A stretch of 64,000 bases of DNA from Sinorhizobium terangae (GCF_029714365.1 NZ_CP121660.1:620001-684000); one strand, 5' to 3'; shown: positions 18,487 through 27,595, counted from the stretch's first letter. Translations and numbers: made by a program. The notes: generated by a model from the sequence alone, not told the origin.

Positions 18487-19584
18487 ATGTCCGAGATCAA
18501 GATCGTAAACCTCCGCAAGCAGTTCGGTGATTTTGTCGCCGTCGAGGATTCGAGCTTCACGGTCCAGGACGGCGAGTTTCTGGCGCTGCTCGGGCCTTCG
18601 GGCTGCGGCAAGACGACGACGCTGCGGATGATCGCCGGGCTTGAGCTGCCGACCAGCGGCAAGATCTATCTCGGTAACGAGGACGTCACCTTCAACCGGG
18701 CGAGCGCCCGCGACATCGCCTTCGTCTTCCAGCTCTTCGCGCTTTATCCGCACATGAATGTGCGCCGGAACATCGGTTTCCCGCTCCTGTCGCAGGGCGT
18801 GCCGAAGGCGGAAATCCGCGCCCGCGTCGAGGAGACCGCGAAGCTCTTGAGGATCGATCATATCCTCGACCGCTCGGTTTCCGGCCTTGCCGGCGGCGAC
18901 CGCCAGCGAGTCGCGCTCGGCCGGGCGATCGTCCGGCGTCCGAAATGCTTCCTGATGGACGAGCCGCTCGGCACACTCGACGCGGAATTCCGCGAGGTGA
19001 TGGTCCATGAACTACGCGAACTGCACAATCGCATCCATGCCACGACCGTCTACGTGACCCACGACCAGCACGAGGCGATGGCGATGGCCGACAAGATCGC
19101 GGTGATGAACCATGGCGTCATCGAGCAGTTCGGCACACCGCAGGAAATCTACAATCGTCCCGCTTCGATGTATGTCGCCGACTTCATCGGCTCGCCGCCG
19201 ATGAATTTCATGCGCTTCAGTTCGGGGCTCAGGCGGGGGACGCGGTCGATCGTCCTTGACGGTCACGAAGTCGCCGTGCCGGAGGTGGGGGAGGACGTGG
19301 CGCCGGGCGAAATGGCGCTCGGCGTCCGTCCGGAACATATCCGCTTCAGCGATCGATCGCCCATCCGCGGCGCTGTCTATGGCAGCGAATATCTCGGCAC
19401 CAACCAGATCGTCGCCGTGGAGACCGCCGCCGGCATCGTCAAAGCACGCGTTTCGGCGGACCGCAGTTTCAGTCTCGGCGAGACCGTCGGGCTCGAATTC
19501 AATCCGGCAAAGCTCGCCATCTTCGACTGCGCCTCGGGCCGGGCGATCGCCTCCTCCCTCTATGCGGGGGCGCGCCATGTCTGA
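18487..19584 (+). CDS. ABC importer ATPase with atypical signature motif (UgpC/MsmK type)
   Basis: A 365-residue ATPase with Walker A 'GPSGCGKTT', Q-loop 'FVFQLFALYPH', Walker B 'CFLMDEPLGTLD', H-loop 'VYVTHDQHEAM' and a C-terminal TOBE-like regulatory part. The usual LSGGQ signature is changed to LAGGD ('GLAGGDRQRVALGRA'). It overlaps the second ATPase gene by eight bases, so the importer probably runs on a heterodimer with one unusual site. Confidence 0.88.
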   Translation: MSEIKIVNLRKQFGDFVAVEDSSFTVQDGEFLALLGPSGCGKTTTLRMIAGLELPTSGKIYLGNEDVTFNRASARDIAFVFQLFALYPHMNVRRNIGFPLLSQGVPKAEIRARVEETAKLLRIDHILDRSVSGLAGGDRQRVALGRAIVRRPKCFLMDEPLGTLDAEFREVMVHELRELHNRIHATTVYVTHDQHEAMAMADKIAVMNHGVIEQFGTPQEIYNRPASMYVADFIGSPPMNFMRFSSGLRRGTRSIVLDGHEVAVPEVGEDVAPGEMALGVRPEHIRFSDRSPIRGAVYGSEYLGTNQIVAVETAAGIVKARVSADRSFSLGETVGLEFNPAKLAIFDCASGRAIASSLYAGARHV

Positions 19585-20584
19585 GGTCGTTCTTCACCGT
19601 ATAGGCAAGACCTTCGGCGACACGGTCGCGGTCGAAGATCTGTCGCTGACCATCAGGGACGGCGAATTCGTCGTCCTCCTCGGGCCGACGGGCGCCGGCA
19701 AGACGACGACCCTGCGTTTGATCGCCGGGCTCGAAAGACCGGATTGCGGGCGGGTGACGATCGCCGGTCGCGATGTCGACCGGCAATCGCCGGCCGAGCG
19801 GGACGTGGCCTTCGTCTTCCAGCAATATTCGCTTTATCCGCATTTGACCGTCTACGACAATCTCGCCTTCCCCCTGCGCTCCCCGGCTCGACGGTTGAAT
19901 AGTGACGAGATCGATCGGAGGGTGCGCGAAGTCGCGCGCATGGTTCGGATCGAACACAAGCTCCAAAGCCGCTCGACGCGGCTTTCGGGCGGTGAGATGC
20001 AGCGCGTCGCGATCGGCCGCGCGCTCGTTCGCCGGCCCGCAATCTATCTGATGGACGAGCCGCTGTCGTCGCTCGACGCCAAGTTGCGCGCCGAACTCCG
20101 GCTGGAACTGAAGCGCATCCAGAAGGAGCTGGGCTCCACGCTGCTCTATGTCACCCACGACCAGGTGGAGGCGATGACGATGGCCGATCGCATCGGCATC
20201 CTGTCCGAAGGGCGGCTCGTGCAGATCGGCACGCCGCGGGAGATCTACGCGGACCCGGCCAATCTGCACGTCGCCGCGCGTCTCGGCCAGCCGCACATAA
20301 ACCTGCTGCCGACCGATCTCCTTCCGGGCGCGGCGCCCCCCTCGGGCGCCAGCACGATCGGTGCACGAACCGAACATCTGCAGATTGCGACGAACACCGC
20401 CGGCAATGCCGAGGTGGACTGGATCGAGCACCTTGGCGACCAGAACCACCTGCACATCCGGGTGAAAGGCCATAAGCTCGTGACGCTTGCCGATCCTTAT
20501 CTCGCCATCAAACCGGGCGACCGGATCAACCTCACGCTGAGACAGCCCCTATATTTTGGGTCGGACGGCGAGCGGCTGCGCTGA
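19577..20584 (+). CDS. ABC importer ATPase, second subunit
   Basis: A 335-residue ATPase starting at ATG 19577 within the end of the previous gene. Motifs: Walker A 'GPTGAGKTT', signature 'RLSGGEMQRVAIGRA', Walker B 'IYLMDEPLSSLD', H-loop 'LYVTHDQVEAM', then a shorter TOBE-like region. Together with the preceding gene it gives two different nucleotide-binding subunits, as in GlpST-type polyol importers. Confidence 0.88.
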   Translation: MSEVVLHRIGKTFGDTVAVEDLSLTIRDGEFVVLLGPTGAGKTTTLRLIAGLERPDCGRVTIAGRDVDRQSPAERDVAFVFQQYSLYPHLTVYDNLAFPLRSPARRLNSDEIDRRVREVARMVRIEHKLQSRSTRLSGGEMQRVAIGRALVRRPAIYLMDEPLSSLDAKLRAELRLELKRIQKELGSTLLYVTHDQVEAMTMADRIGILSEGRLVQIGTPREIYADPANLHVAARLGQPHINLLPTDLLPGAAPPSGASTIGARTEHLQIATNTAGNAEVDWIEHLGDQNHLHIRVKGHKLVTLADPYLAIKPGDRINLTLRQPLYFGSDGERLR

Positions 20585-20614
20585 CGCCACCGCGATCAGT
20601 CGACATAAGATTGG

Positions 20615-22258
20615 ATGACAACGATGAAGCACTTTTTCAACCGCAGGGAAAACATCGTCACCGAAGCGCTGGACGGCTTGCTGCAGACCGCGCCGGCCGG
20701 CAACCTCGCGCGTCTCGACACCTATCCAGATATCAAGGTCGTCCTGCGCGGGGATTGGGACAAAGGAAAGGTTGCCGTGATCTCGGGCGGGGGTGCCGGC
20801 CATGAGCCGTCGCATGCGGGTTTTGTCGGCCGCGGCATGCTGACGGCTGCCGTCTCCGGCGAGATCTTTGCCTCCCCGAGCGTCGATGCGGTGCTGACAG
20901 CGATCCGCGCGGTGACCGGGCCAAAGGGCTGCCTGCTGATCGTCAAGAACTACACCGGCGACCGCCTCAACTTCGGACTCGCAGCGGAAAAAGCGCGCGT
21001 CGAAGGCTTTCGCGTCGAGATGGTGATCGTTGCCGACGACATCGCGCTGCCGGATATCGCCCAGCCGCGCGGCGTCGCCGGAACGCTCTTCGTGCACAAG
21101 ATCGCCGGACACTTCGCCGAGCAGGATGCGGATCTCGAGACCGTTGCCGCTGCCGCCCACGCGGCCGCGCGCGACATCGTTTCGCTCGGCGTGTCGCTGT
21201 CCTCCTGCTCCATTCCCGGCCAGGCGCATGTGGAGCGGCTCGAGGCGGCCGAGGGGGAGCTGGGGCTCGGCATCCATGGCGAACCCGGCGCCGAAAGGAT
21301 CGCCTTGCAGGAGGTGCGCAGCATTGTTGCTATCATGTCCGAGCGGCTTTCTCGAGCTTTGCGAGGAGATCGCCACTATGCGCTTCTCATCAACAATCTT
21401 GGTGCTGTGCCGCCGATCGAGATGGGATTGATCGCCCACACGGTTCTTTCATCGTCGCTCGCTGAGCGCGTGAAGCTGACGATAGGCCCGGCGCCGATGA
21501 TGACGGCGCTCAACATGAACGGCTTTTCGCTTTCCCTGATCCGACTCGACGACGAGCGTGAGGCAGCATTGACTTCGCTCGTCGGGCCGCATGCCTGGAT
21601 ACCCGCCGTCGAGCGGCATGATGTCTCCGTTCTGCCGGTGACTACCGTGCCCGCCACTCCGTCCGTAGCGGCCAGTCACGATCCGGTGGCCGATCGGCTG
21701 ATCGCGGCGATCTGCGATCATCTGCTCTCGTTAGAGGCGGAGCTCAACCACCTCGACGCCCGGGCCGGTGATGGCGATACCGGCTCAACCGTGGCGACAG
21801 GTTCGCGCAGCGTTTTGGCGCAAATCGAAAGGCTGCCGCTGAAGGACATCGCCGCGACGCTCTCGTCGATCGGCAGCATTCTCAGCACAAGCATGGGCGG
21901 CTCGAGCGGCGTGCTTCTGTCGATCTTCTTCACCGCCGCCGCAAAGGCCTATTCGGACACGAAAGACATGGCGGGCGCGCTTCTGGCGGGACTCGAACGG
22001 ATGACCTTCTACGGCGGGGCGGCCGTCGGCGACCGCACGATGGTGGATGCTCTGGATCCGGCGCTGCGCGCGCTTAGGGCGGACGGTCTTGCCGCTGCGG
22101 CGTCCGCGGCGCGTGCCGGCGCCGATGCAACCCGGGCGATGAAGAAGGCGAAGGCCGGCCGCGCTTCTTACATCGGCGAACGGGATCTCGACGGCGTACC
22201 GGACCCGGGCGCCATGGCGGTGGCCGCGGTCTTCGAAGTCGCAGCCGGTCTTCGTTAA
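20615..22258 (+). CDS. dhaK: ATP-dependent dihydroxyacetone kinase (fused DhaK-DhaL domains)
   Basis: A 547-residue single-chain kinase phosphorylating dihydroxyacetone (or a related triose) with ATP. The N-terminal substrate domain has 'SGGGAGHEPSHAGFVG', 'NYTGDRLNF' (Asp116) and 'GIHGEPGAER' (His221, which would hold the substrate as a hemiaminal). The C-terminal DhaL domain from about residue 355 has 'DARAGDGDTGST' for Mg-ATP and 'TSMGGSSGVLLS'. ATG 20615 is used; ATG 20624 is an alternative. It follows the importer by 30 bases and is probably in the same operon. Confidence 0.9.
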   Translation: MTTMKHFFNRRENIVTEALDGLLQTAPAGNLARLDTYPDIKVVLRGDWDKGKVAVISGGGAGHEPSHAGFVGRGMLTAAVSGEIFASPSVDAVLTAIRAVTGPKGCLLIVKNYTGDRLNFGLAAEKARVEGFRVEMVIVADDIALPDIAQPRGVAGTLFVHKIAGHFAEQDADLETVAAAAHAAARDIVSLGVSLSSCSIPGQAHVERLEAAEGELGLGIHGEPGAERIALQEVRSIVAIMSERLSRALRGDRHYALLINNLGAVPPIEMGLIAHTVLSSSLAERVKLTIGPAPMMTALNMNGFSLSLIRLDDEREAALTSLVGPHAWIPAVERHDVSVLPVTTVPATPSVAASHDPVADRLIAAICDHLLSLEAELNHLDARAGDGDTGSTVATGSRSVLAQIERLPLKDIAATLSSIGSILSTSMGGSSGVLLSIFFTAAAKAYSDTKDMAGALLAGLERMTFYGGAAVGDRTMVDALDPALRALRADGLAAAASAARAGADATRAMKKAKAGRASYIGERDLDGVPDPGAMAVAAVFEVAAGLR

Positions 22259-22317
22259 GCACATGCTCTAACGATGGCGACCGATCGCGAGTATGATCGG
22301 GGAGGGGTTGAAAGAAG

Positions 22318-22941
22318 GTGTCCGAGGTGCCGGCAAACGCAGCGCTCATAGGCGGGTTGATCGAGGCCTGTCGCGAGGTGATTGCCGCCAATGCCGATCA
22401 TCTGTCGGAACTCGACAGGGCGATCGGCGACGGAGACCATGGCACCAACATGCGTCGCGGCCTGGAGGCGGTCTATGCCGAGCGAAGCCGTCTCGCAGAG
22501 CTTCCACTGCCAAAAGCACTGGAGGAAACCGGCCTCACGCTCGTCATGAGCGTCGGCGGGGCGGCCGGTCCGCTCTATGGGACGCTGCTGATCGAGATCG
22601 GCCGTCACTTGGCGGGTGCGAACGGGCAGATCGACTTTGCACGCGCATTCGAGCATGCCATCGATGCCGTCGCCCGTCGTGGGCGGGCAAGCGCCGGCGA
22701 CAAGACGCTGCTCGACGTGCTTTACCCCGTGCATGCCGAAGTGGTAAGGCGCGCGGGATTGGCGGGTATCGCCGAAGAGGCGGAACGGGCGGCAAGCCTC
22801 ACTTTCGGCATGAAGGCGATACGCGGGCGCGCCGCCTTTCTCGGCGACCGGTCGGTCGGACATGTCGATCCCGGCGCGAAGAGTTGTGCGCTGCTGACGG
22901 CGGCGATCTGTCGTTTCTTGGAGGAGCAATGTCCGGCATGA
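22318..22941 (+). CDS. dhaL: PTS-type dihydroxyacetone kinase ADP-binding subunit DhaL
   Basis: A 207-residue stand-alone DhaL: 'DRAIGDGDHGTNMRRG' binds ADP-Mg, 'MSVGGAAGPLYGT' and 'RGRASAGDKTLLDVL' follow. In the PTS-type system its tightly bound ADP is rephosphorylated by DhaM and passes the phosphate to dihydroxyacetone on DhaK. GTG start at 22318 after a purine-rich leader. Overlaps dhaM by 13 bases. Confidence 0.9.
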   Translation: MSEVPANAALIGGLIEACREVIAANADHLSELDRAIGDGDHGTNMRRGLEAVYAERSRLAELPLPKALEETGLTLVMSVGGAAGPLYGTLLIEIGRHLAGANGQIDFARAFEHAIDAVARRGRASAGDKTLLDVLYPVHAEVVRRAGLAGIAEEAERAASLTFGMKAIRGRAAFLGDRSVGHVDPGAKSCALLTAAICRFLEEQCPA

Positions 22942-23336
22942 GTCCGAAATCCGCAAATGTGGGCATCGTCATCGTCTCGCATTCTCCGCTTGTTGCCGAG
23001 GGGGCGGCCGACATGGTGCGCCAGATGGTCGGCGATTGCGTACCGCTCGCCTGGTCCGGCGGGAACGCCGAAGGTGGCCTCGGTACGCATGCAGCCGGAA
23101 TAATGGCAGCGATCGAACGCGCCTGGTCGGATGCGGGGGTCGCCGTCTTCGTCGATCTCGGCGGGGCGGAGACCAATAGCGAAATGGCGATCGAAATGCT
23201 CGGGGAACCGCGTTCCGCACGAGTGATTATTTGCGATGCGCCTCTGGTCGAGGGGGCGGTGATGGCCGCGGCCGAGGCATCGGGCGGAGCGGCACTCGCC
23301 CGCGTCGTGGCAACCGCGGAGGAGCTGTCGCCGTGA
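22929..23336 (+). CDS. dhaM: PTS-type dihydroxyacetone kinase phosphotransferase subunit DhaM (EIIA-like)
   Basis: A 135-residue EIIA-mannose-like domain with phospho-acceptor His18 in 'GIVIVSHSPLVAEG' and 'VDLGGAETNSEMA'. It would take phosphate from HPr and pass it to ADP bound on DhaL. Unlike the E. coli DhaM, which fuses EIIA, HPr and part of EI, this one is a single domain; HPr and EI are separate genes immediately downstream. ATG 22929 or 22938 could be the start. Confidence 0.88.
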   Translation: MSGMSPKSANVGIVIVSHSPLVAEGAADMVRQMVGDCVPLAWSGGNAEGGLGTHAAGIMAAIERAWSDAGVAVFVDLGGAETNSEMAIEMLGEPRSARVIICDAPLVEGAVMAAAEASGGAALARVVATAEELSP

Positions 23337-23680
23337 TGGACAACAGGTCGCGACGGGAAACGCCGGAGGCAGTCGATACGCACGGTTACTGCCAGGCGGA
23401 GATCGAGGTGACGCACGGCTTCGGCCTGCATGCTCGTCCGTCGGTCATCTTCACGCGGCTTGCCAAGTCGTTTCCCTGCACCGTCGAGATCGAGGTCAAC
23501 GACAGCAACGTCTGGCTGAACGGCAAGAGCATCGTCAAGATCATGGGGGCGAGGATTCGCACGGGCTCGATGCTGAAGATCCGCGCCCGAGGTTTGCGCG
23601 CCGCAGAAGCAATCCATGCCCTCAAGGCGCTTGTCGAGAGCGACTTCGATGAAGAAAAAAAGCATGGCCGAAGCGGTTGA
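23336..23680 (+). CDS. HPr-like phosphocarrier of the dihydroxyacetone PTS relay
   Basis: A 114-residue HPr with an N-terminal extension of about 20 residues. The phosphorylation site is His32 in 'GFGLHARPSVIF'; 'LNGKSIVKIMG' covers the regulatory-serine region. The ATG at 23336 overlaps the dhaM stop; a GTG at 23333 is also in frame. Its last 32 bases overlap the EI gene. It should shuttle phosphate from the adjacent EI to DhaM. Confidence 0.88.
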   Translation: MDNRSRRETPEAVDTHGYCQAEIEVTHGFGLHARPSVIFTRLAKSFPCTVEIEVNDSNVWLNGKSIVKIMGARIRTGSMLKIRARGLRAAEAIHALKALVESDFDEEKKHGRSG

Positions 23681-25277
23681 AATCGCCGGAATCGCCGCCT
23701 CTCCCGGCGTGGGGCTCGGGCCTGTTCATCGCGCCGCCGATGTCACGGCAGAGGTGCTTGCGCTACGCGACACCGTGGCCGCGGAGCGCGACAAGCTGCG
23801 GCAGGCCATCGCCACTGCCGTTGCGGAGCTCCGGGCTCTCGCGGACCGGTCGGACGAGGAGAGCGCCGGCATTCTCGATTTCCAGATCGAGATGCTGCTC
23901 GATCCGGCTCTCGTCGAAATGGCCGAGGACCGGATCGTCGCCGGAGATGGCGCCGCTCTCGCTTGGGTCGGGGCACTCGACGACTATATCGCCGGTATCG
24001 AGGAAGCGCCCGATGAGCAGCTGCGCGCCCGCGCGGTCGACGTCGTCGATATCCGCAATCGCGTCGTGAGCGCGCTCACGGGCCTTCCTTTGGAGGATTT
24101 CGCGTCGGGTTCGGTCTTCGTCGGGAAGGACCTTGAGCCAAGCCGCTTCCTCGCGCATGACTGGACCGCCGGCGGCGGCATCGTCCTCTTTGAAGGCAGC
24201 GTTTCAAGCCACGTGGCGATGCTTGCACGCGGTCGCTCGGTGCCCATGGTCGTGGCGACGGGGCGGTTCGAAGTGGCGGACGGCGCGCGCGTGCTCGTCG
24301 ATGCGAATAACGGCCGAGTCGTTATTGCGCCCGACGATGGGCATGTTCGCGAGGCGAAACCAAAAAAAGCTGAAGCACGGCCGATCGCCGCGCGCCGCGC
24401 CGGCGGAGTGGTCGAAACCGCCGACGGCGTTGCGATCCGGCTGTCCGCCATCATCAACGATCCACTCGAGCTCAAGGCCATTAATCCCGCGTCCTTCGCG
24501 GGCATCGGTCTGATGCGGACCGAATTTCTGGTGGCTTCATCCGCGGATGCCGTCAACGAGCAAAGGCATTACGACATCTATCGGCATACATTGGAATGGG
24601 CCGGCGACGCGCCGGCGATCGTGCGCATGCTCGATCTAGGCGGCGACAAGACATTGCCGGGTCTAGGGGCCAGGAAGAGTGAATCCTTCATGGGCCTCAG
24701 AGGCACCCGGTTGCTCCTGGCACGGCCGGAGCTTGCCCGCGCCCAGGTGCGCGCGCTGTTGCGCGCCGCCGTGCACGGCAATCTTGGCGTCCTCCTGCCG
24801 ATGGTAACTGTTCCAGACGAGCTCGACGCGATGCGGACCTACTTCGAAGAGGAGCGCGCCGTTCTCTTGGGGCGCGGGGTGGAGGCGCGCATGCCGGAGA
24901 TCGGTATGATGGTGGAGGTTCCGGCGGCGGCGCTGATGCTCGAGCAATTTTCGCACTCGGCTTTTTTCTCCTTCGGCACGAATGATCTGGCGCAATATCT
25001 GATGGCTGCCGCAAGAGACGACCAAAGCGTGGCCGCGCTTTACGACGCCGCCACGCCGGCCGTCCTTAGGGTGATCGCCCAGTGCGTGGGCCTTGCCAAG
25101 GCGATGAAAAGACCGATCGGGATCTGCGGCGAGATCGCCTCCGACCCCCGACATATACCGGCGCTCATGGCCGCGGGCCTTCGCCACTTCTCTGTGGCGC
25201 CCGATCGCGTGACTGACATACGATCGACAATCAGCGGCTTGTGCACGGACGGCCAGGCGGCGGCGGAGATGAAATGA
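23649..25277 (+). CDS. Phosphoenolpyruvate-protein phosphotransferase (EI) of the dihydroxyacetone relay
   Basis: A 542-residue enzyme I that autophosphorylates from phosphoenolpyruvate. The phospho-His is His188 in 'GSVSSHVAMLARGR'; the PEP-binding barrel has 'GLMRTEFLV', 'MLDLGGDKTLPGL', 'GTNDLAQYL' and 'GICGEIASDP'. No GAF domain, so it is not PtsP/EI-Ntr. The start may be ATG 23649 or 23664; the gene overlaps HPr. It gives the kinase its own complete phosphorelay. Confidence 0.9.
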   Translation: MKKKSMAEAVEIAGIAASPGVGLGPVHRAADVTAEVLALRDTVAAERDKLRQAIATAVAELRALADRSDEESAGILDFQIEMLLDPALVEMAEDRIVAGDGAALAWVGALDDYIAGIEEAPDEQLRARAVDVVDIRNRVVSALTGLPLEDFASGSVFVGKDLEPSRFLAHDWTAGGGIVLFEGSVSSHVAMLARGRSVPMVVATGRFEVADGARVLVDANNGRVVIAPDDGHVREAKPKKAEARPIAARRAGGVVETADGVAIRLSAIINDPLELKAINPASFAGIGLMRTEFLVASSADAVNEQRHYDIYRHTLEWAGDAPAIVRMLDLGGDKTLPGLGARKSESFMGLRGTRLLLARPELARAQVRALLRAAVHGNLGVLLPMVTVPDELDAMRTYFEEERAVLLGRGVEARMPEIGMMVEVPAAALMLEQFSHSAFFSFGTNDLAQYLMAAARDDQSVAALYDAATPAVLRVIAQCVGLAKAMKRPIGICGEIASDPRHIPALMAAGLRHFSVAPDRVTDIRSTISGLCTDGQAAAEMK

Positions 25278-25688
25278 ATGTCGCGCGAGACGGTTGAAGA
25301 CCCCATCATCGCCTACAAGACGATCTTGGCGCAGATTATCGACAATCGGCCGTCAGGAACCCGTCAGCGCCTCGCCGAGGCACTCGGCAAGCATCGCAGC
25401 TTCGTCACTCAGGTGACGAGTCCGGCCTATTCGACCCCGCTGCCGGCGCGCCACCTGGCGACGATTTTCCGCGTCTGCCATTTCAGCCCGGGCGAGCAGG
25501 AGCGCTTTCTTCAGGCCTATCAGTCCGCGCACCCCGGCAAGCTGCCGGATTTCGCAAGTGCGGAGAAGCTGCGCCAGCTCTCGCTGATCGTTCCCGATCT
25601 CGGCGATGAAAAGAAAAACCGCCTGTTCGACGAAGCGATCGAGGAACTCGTCCGCAATATGGCGAAACTGGTCGGAACGATGGATTAG
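25278..25688 (+). CDS. Conserved small protein, possibly HTH-like
   Basis: A 136-residue protein directly abutting the EI stop. The segment 'TRQRLAEALGKHRSFVTQVTS' followed by 'LPARHLATIFRVCHFSPGEQ' resembles an XRE-like helix-turn-helix, with a helical C-terminal part ('RLFDEAIEELVRNMAKLV'). I do not recognise the family. Its place between EI and dhaK suggests a regulatory role for this operon, but that is inferred from position. Confidence 0.7.
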   Translation: MSRETVEDPIIAYKTILAQIIDNRPSGTRQRLAEALGKHRSFVTQVTSPAYSTPLPARHLATIFRVCHFSPGEQERFLQAYQSAHPGKLPDFASAEKLRQLSLIVPDLGDEKKNRLFDEAIEELVRNMAKLVGTMD

Positions 25689-25803
25689 AGGGTCGCGATG
25701 TGTTTCAGTATGTCGCTGCCTCCGGCAGAACCCTCTATGTTCCTGTCCGATCGAGCGGCGATTTGCGCAAGGCAGGAAAGCACGGCGTCGTGGGAGGGGC
25801 AGG

Positions 25804-26799
25804 ATGAAGAAATTCATGAACCGAGCCGAGACGCTGGTTACTGAGAGCCTGGCGGGCCTGGTGGCGGCCCACGAACGGCTGGTGACCTTCGGCGCCGACG
25901 GGAAGTTCGTTCGCCGGCGCAGCCTTCGGCCGGGCAAGGTCTCGCTCATTTCGGGCGGCGGCGCCGGGCACGAGCCGATGCACGTCGGATTTGTCGGGAG
26001 AGGTATGTTGGATGCCGCGTGCACCGGGCATGTCTTCACTTCTCCGACGCCGGACCAGATCATTGCCGCGATCCGGGAAACGGACGGGGGCGAGGGGTGT
26101 CTGCTCATCGTCAAGAATTATGACGGCGACGTCATGAATTTCGAGATGGCCTCCGAGTTCGTCGCGGCGGAGCACCGGATCGCCACCGTCGTGGTGCGCG
26201 ACGACGTCGATCCCGGCGGGTCGAAGCGCAGCCAAGGCAGGAGAGGCGTTGCGGGGACCCTCGTGGTAGAGAAGCTGCTCGGGGCGGCGGCGGAGGCCGG
26301 CTGGCGGCTCGATGAACTGAGCGCGCTCGGCGAGAGCCTGAACGGTCGCATCCGCACGATGGGAGTTTCGCTGCGTGGTGTTACCGTGCCCGACACGGAG
26401 CGGGAGACGTTCGTTCTGGCTGAAGATGAAATGGAGATCGGGGTAGGCATTCACGGAGAGCCGGGGCGCGCACGGGTCAAGTTCGCCACGGCCGACGAAA
26501 TTGTGGAAACTATGCTCGAGGCAATCTTGGGCGAGCTGGTATCGGAACGTGACGAAAAACTCCTCATGTTCATCAATGGCTACGGTGGTACACCGGCGTC
26601 GGAGCTTTACCTCGTATACAATACTGCGAAAGCGCAGTGCGAGCGCCTCGGCCTTACGATCGCCCGGTCGCTGGTCGGAACCTACGTGACCTCGTTGGAC
26701 ATGGCGGGCCTGTCAATCACCGTCGCGCGTCTTGCGGACCGAGAGCTTTCGCTGTGGGACGCGCCGGTCGACACGGCGGCGCTGCGCTGGGGAGATTAA
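25804..26799 (+). CDS. dhaK: PTS-type dihydroxyacetone kinase substrate subunit DhaK
   Basis: A 331-residue DhaK without a DhaL domain. Substrate-site residues are His217 in 'GVGIHGEPGRAR', Asp109 in 'NYDGDVMNF' and 'SGGGAGHEPMHVGFVG'. ATG 25804 has GGGAGGGGCAGG just upstream. This is the natural partner of DhaL and DhaM above, so the operon encodes both an ATP-driven and a PEP-driven kinase. No clear terminator was seen in the 163 bases before the convergent regulator gene. Confidence 0.9.
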   Translation: MKKFMNRAETLVTESLAGLVAAHERLVTFGADGKFVRRRSLRPGKVSLISGGGAGHEPMHVGFVGRGMLDAACTGHVFTSPTPDQIIAAIRETDGGEGCLLIVKNYDGDVMNFEMASEFVAAEHRIATVVVRDDVDPGGSKRSQGRRGVAGTLVVEKLLGAAAEAGWRLDELSALGESLNGRIRTMGVSLRGVTVPDTERETFVLAEDEMEIGVGIHGEPGRARVKFATADEIVETMLEAILGELVSERDEKLLMFINGYGGTPASELYLVYNTAKAQCERLGLTIARSLVGTYVTSLDMAGLSITVARLADRELSLWDAPVDTAALRWGD

Positions 26800-26962
26800 T
26801 TTATCTTTCCTCTCTGCGCGCCGCAGCCCGACATGGGCACGCTTCGTGGCAGCATGATGTCATTGCTCAGAACAGGTCCCAGGGCGACGCCATCTGGGTG
26901 AAGTTCGTGACAAATTTCTGCCCACGCGACGAGCCGCAACAGGCGCGCCCGGTGGCGCGCGC

Positions 26963-27595
26963 TCAATCCTGGCGAATGTGGCGTGCAATCGCTTCCTTGA
27001 GGGTTGCTCCATCGCCGGCGGCAACGGCGTCGATCATTTGATGGTGCTCGCGCGAGGATTGTTCGATGCGCGCCCGTGTCTTCCACTGCGAGACCGGGGC
27101 CGACGATGTGCGCTGGCGGATCTCGGTCACGAGATTGACGAGTTCCTTGTTGCCGCAGAGCGAAAGCAGCCGATGGTGAAAGGCAAGATTGGCCTCGTAG
27201 AGCTCGATCGGCGTTCCTTCGAGAATGAGCGTGTCGAAGCGCGACGCGAGGTCACGCAGGGCCTCGACGTCCAGCTCTGACGCGTTGGCGGCGATTTTGC
27301 CCGCAACCCCCGCTTCGAGCAGGATGCGAATTTCGCTGACTTCGGAAGCCTGCCGGCCATCGGGCTCGTACACGTGATAGCCGCGGTTCGGCACATGTTC
27401 GACAAGGCGGCGTTGCGCAAGCCGGTCGAGTGCGCGCCGCACTTCCGGCCTCGTGCACTGGTAGCGCTGCTCCAGGTCGATCTGCTTCAGCCATGATCCG
27501 GGTGCAAGCACGCCGGTCTGGATGTCATGGAGAATCAGGTCCGTGACATCGACTGCAGTCGGATTGTTTGCTTCCCGCGGTTTCACCTTGTTCAT
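26963..27595 (-). CDS. GntR/FCD-family transcriptional regulator
   Basis: A 210-residue FadR-type regulator. The N-terminal winged helix has 'DLEQRYQCTRPEVRRALDRLAQRRLVEHVPNRG' pattern; the FCD effector domain follows from about residue 80 ('FHHRLLSLCGNKELV', 'EHHQMIDAVAAGDGATLKEAI', with metal-type His positions). It is divergent from the M20/M28/ABC operon and is its likely regulator, acting through the palindrome at 27831. Convergent with the dihydroxyacetone operon. Confidence 0.85.
   Translation of the reverse strand: MNKVKPREANNPTAVDVTDLILHDIQTGVLAPGSWLKQIDLEQRYQCTRPEVRRALDRLAQRRLVEHVPNRGYHVYEPDGRQASEVSEIRILLEAGVAGKIAANASELDVEALRDLASRFDTLILEGTPIELYEANLAFHHRLLSLCGNKELVNLVTEIRQRTSSAPVSQWKTRARIEQSSREHHQMIDAVAAGDGATLKEAIARHIRQD

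Noticed and set aside
20615..22258. Frameshift or duplication artefact because two DhaK proteins lie in one gene string
   Set aside because: The two have different architecture (fused DhaK-DhaL versus DhaK alone) and clearly different sequences with intact active sites.
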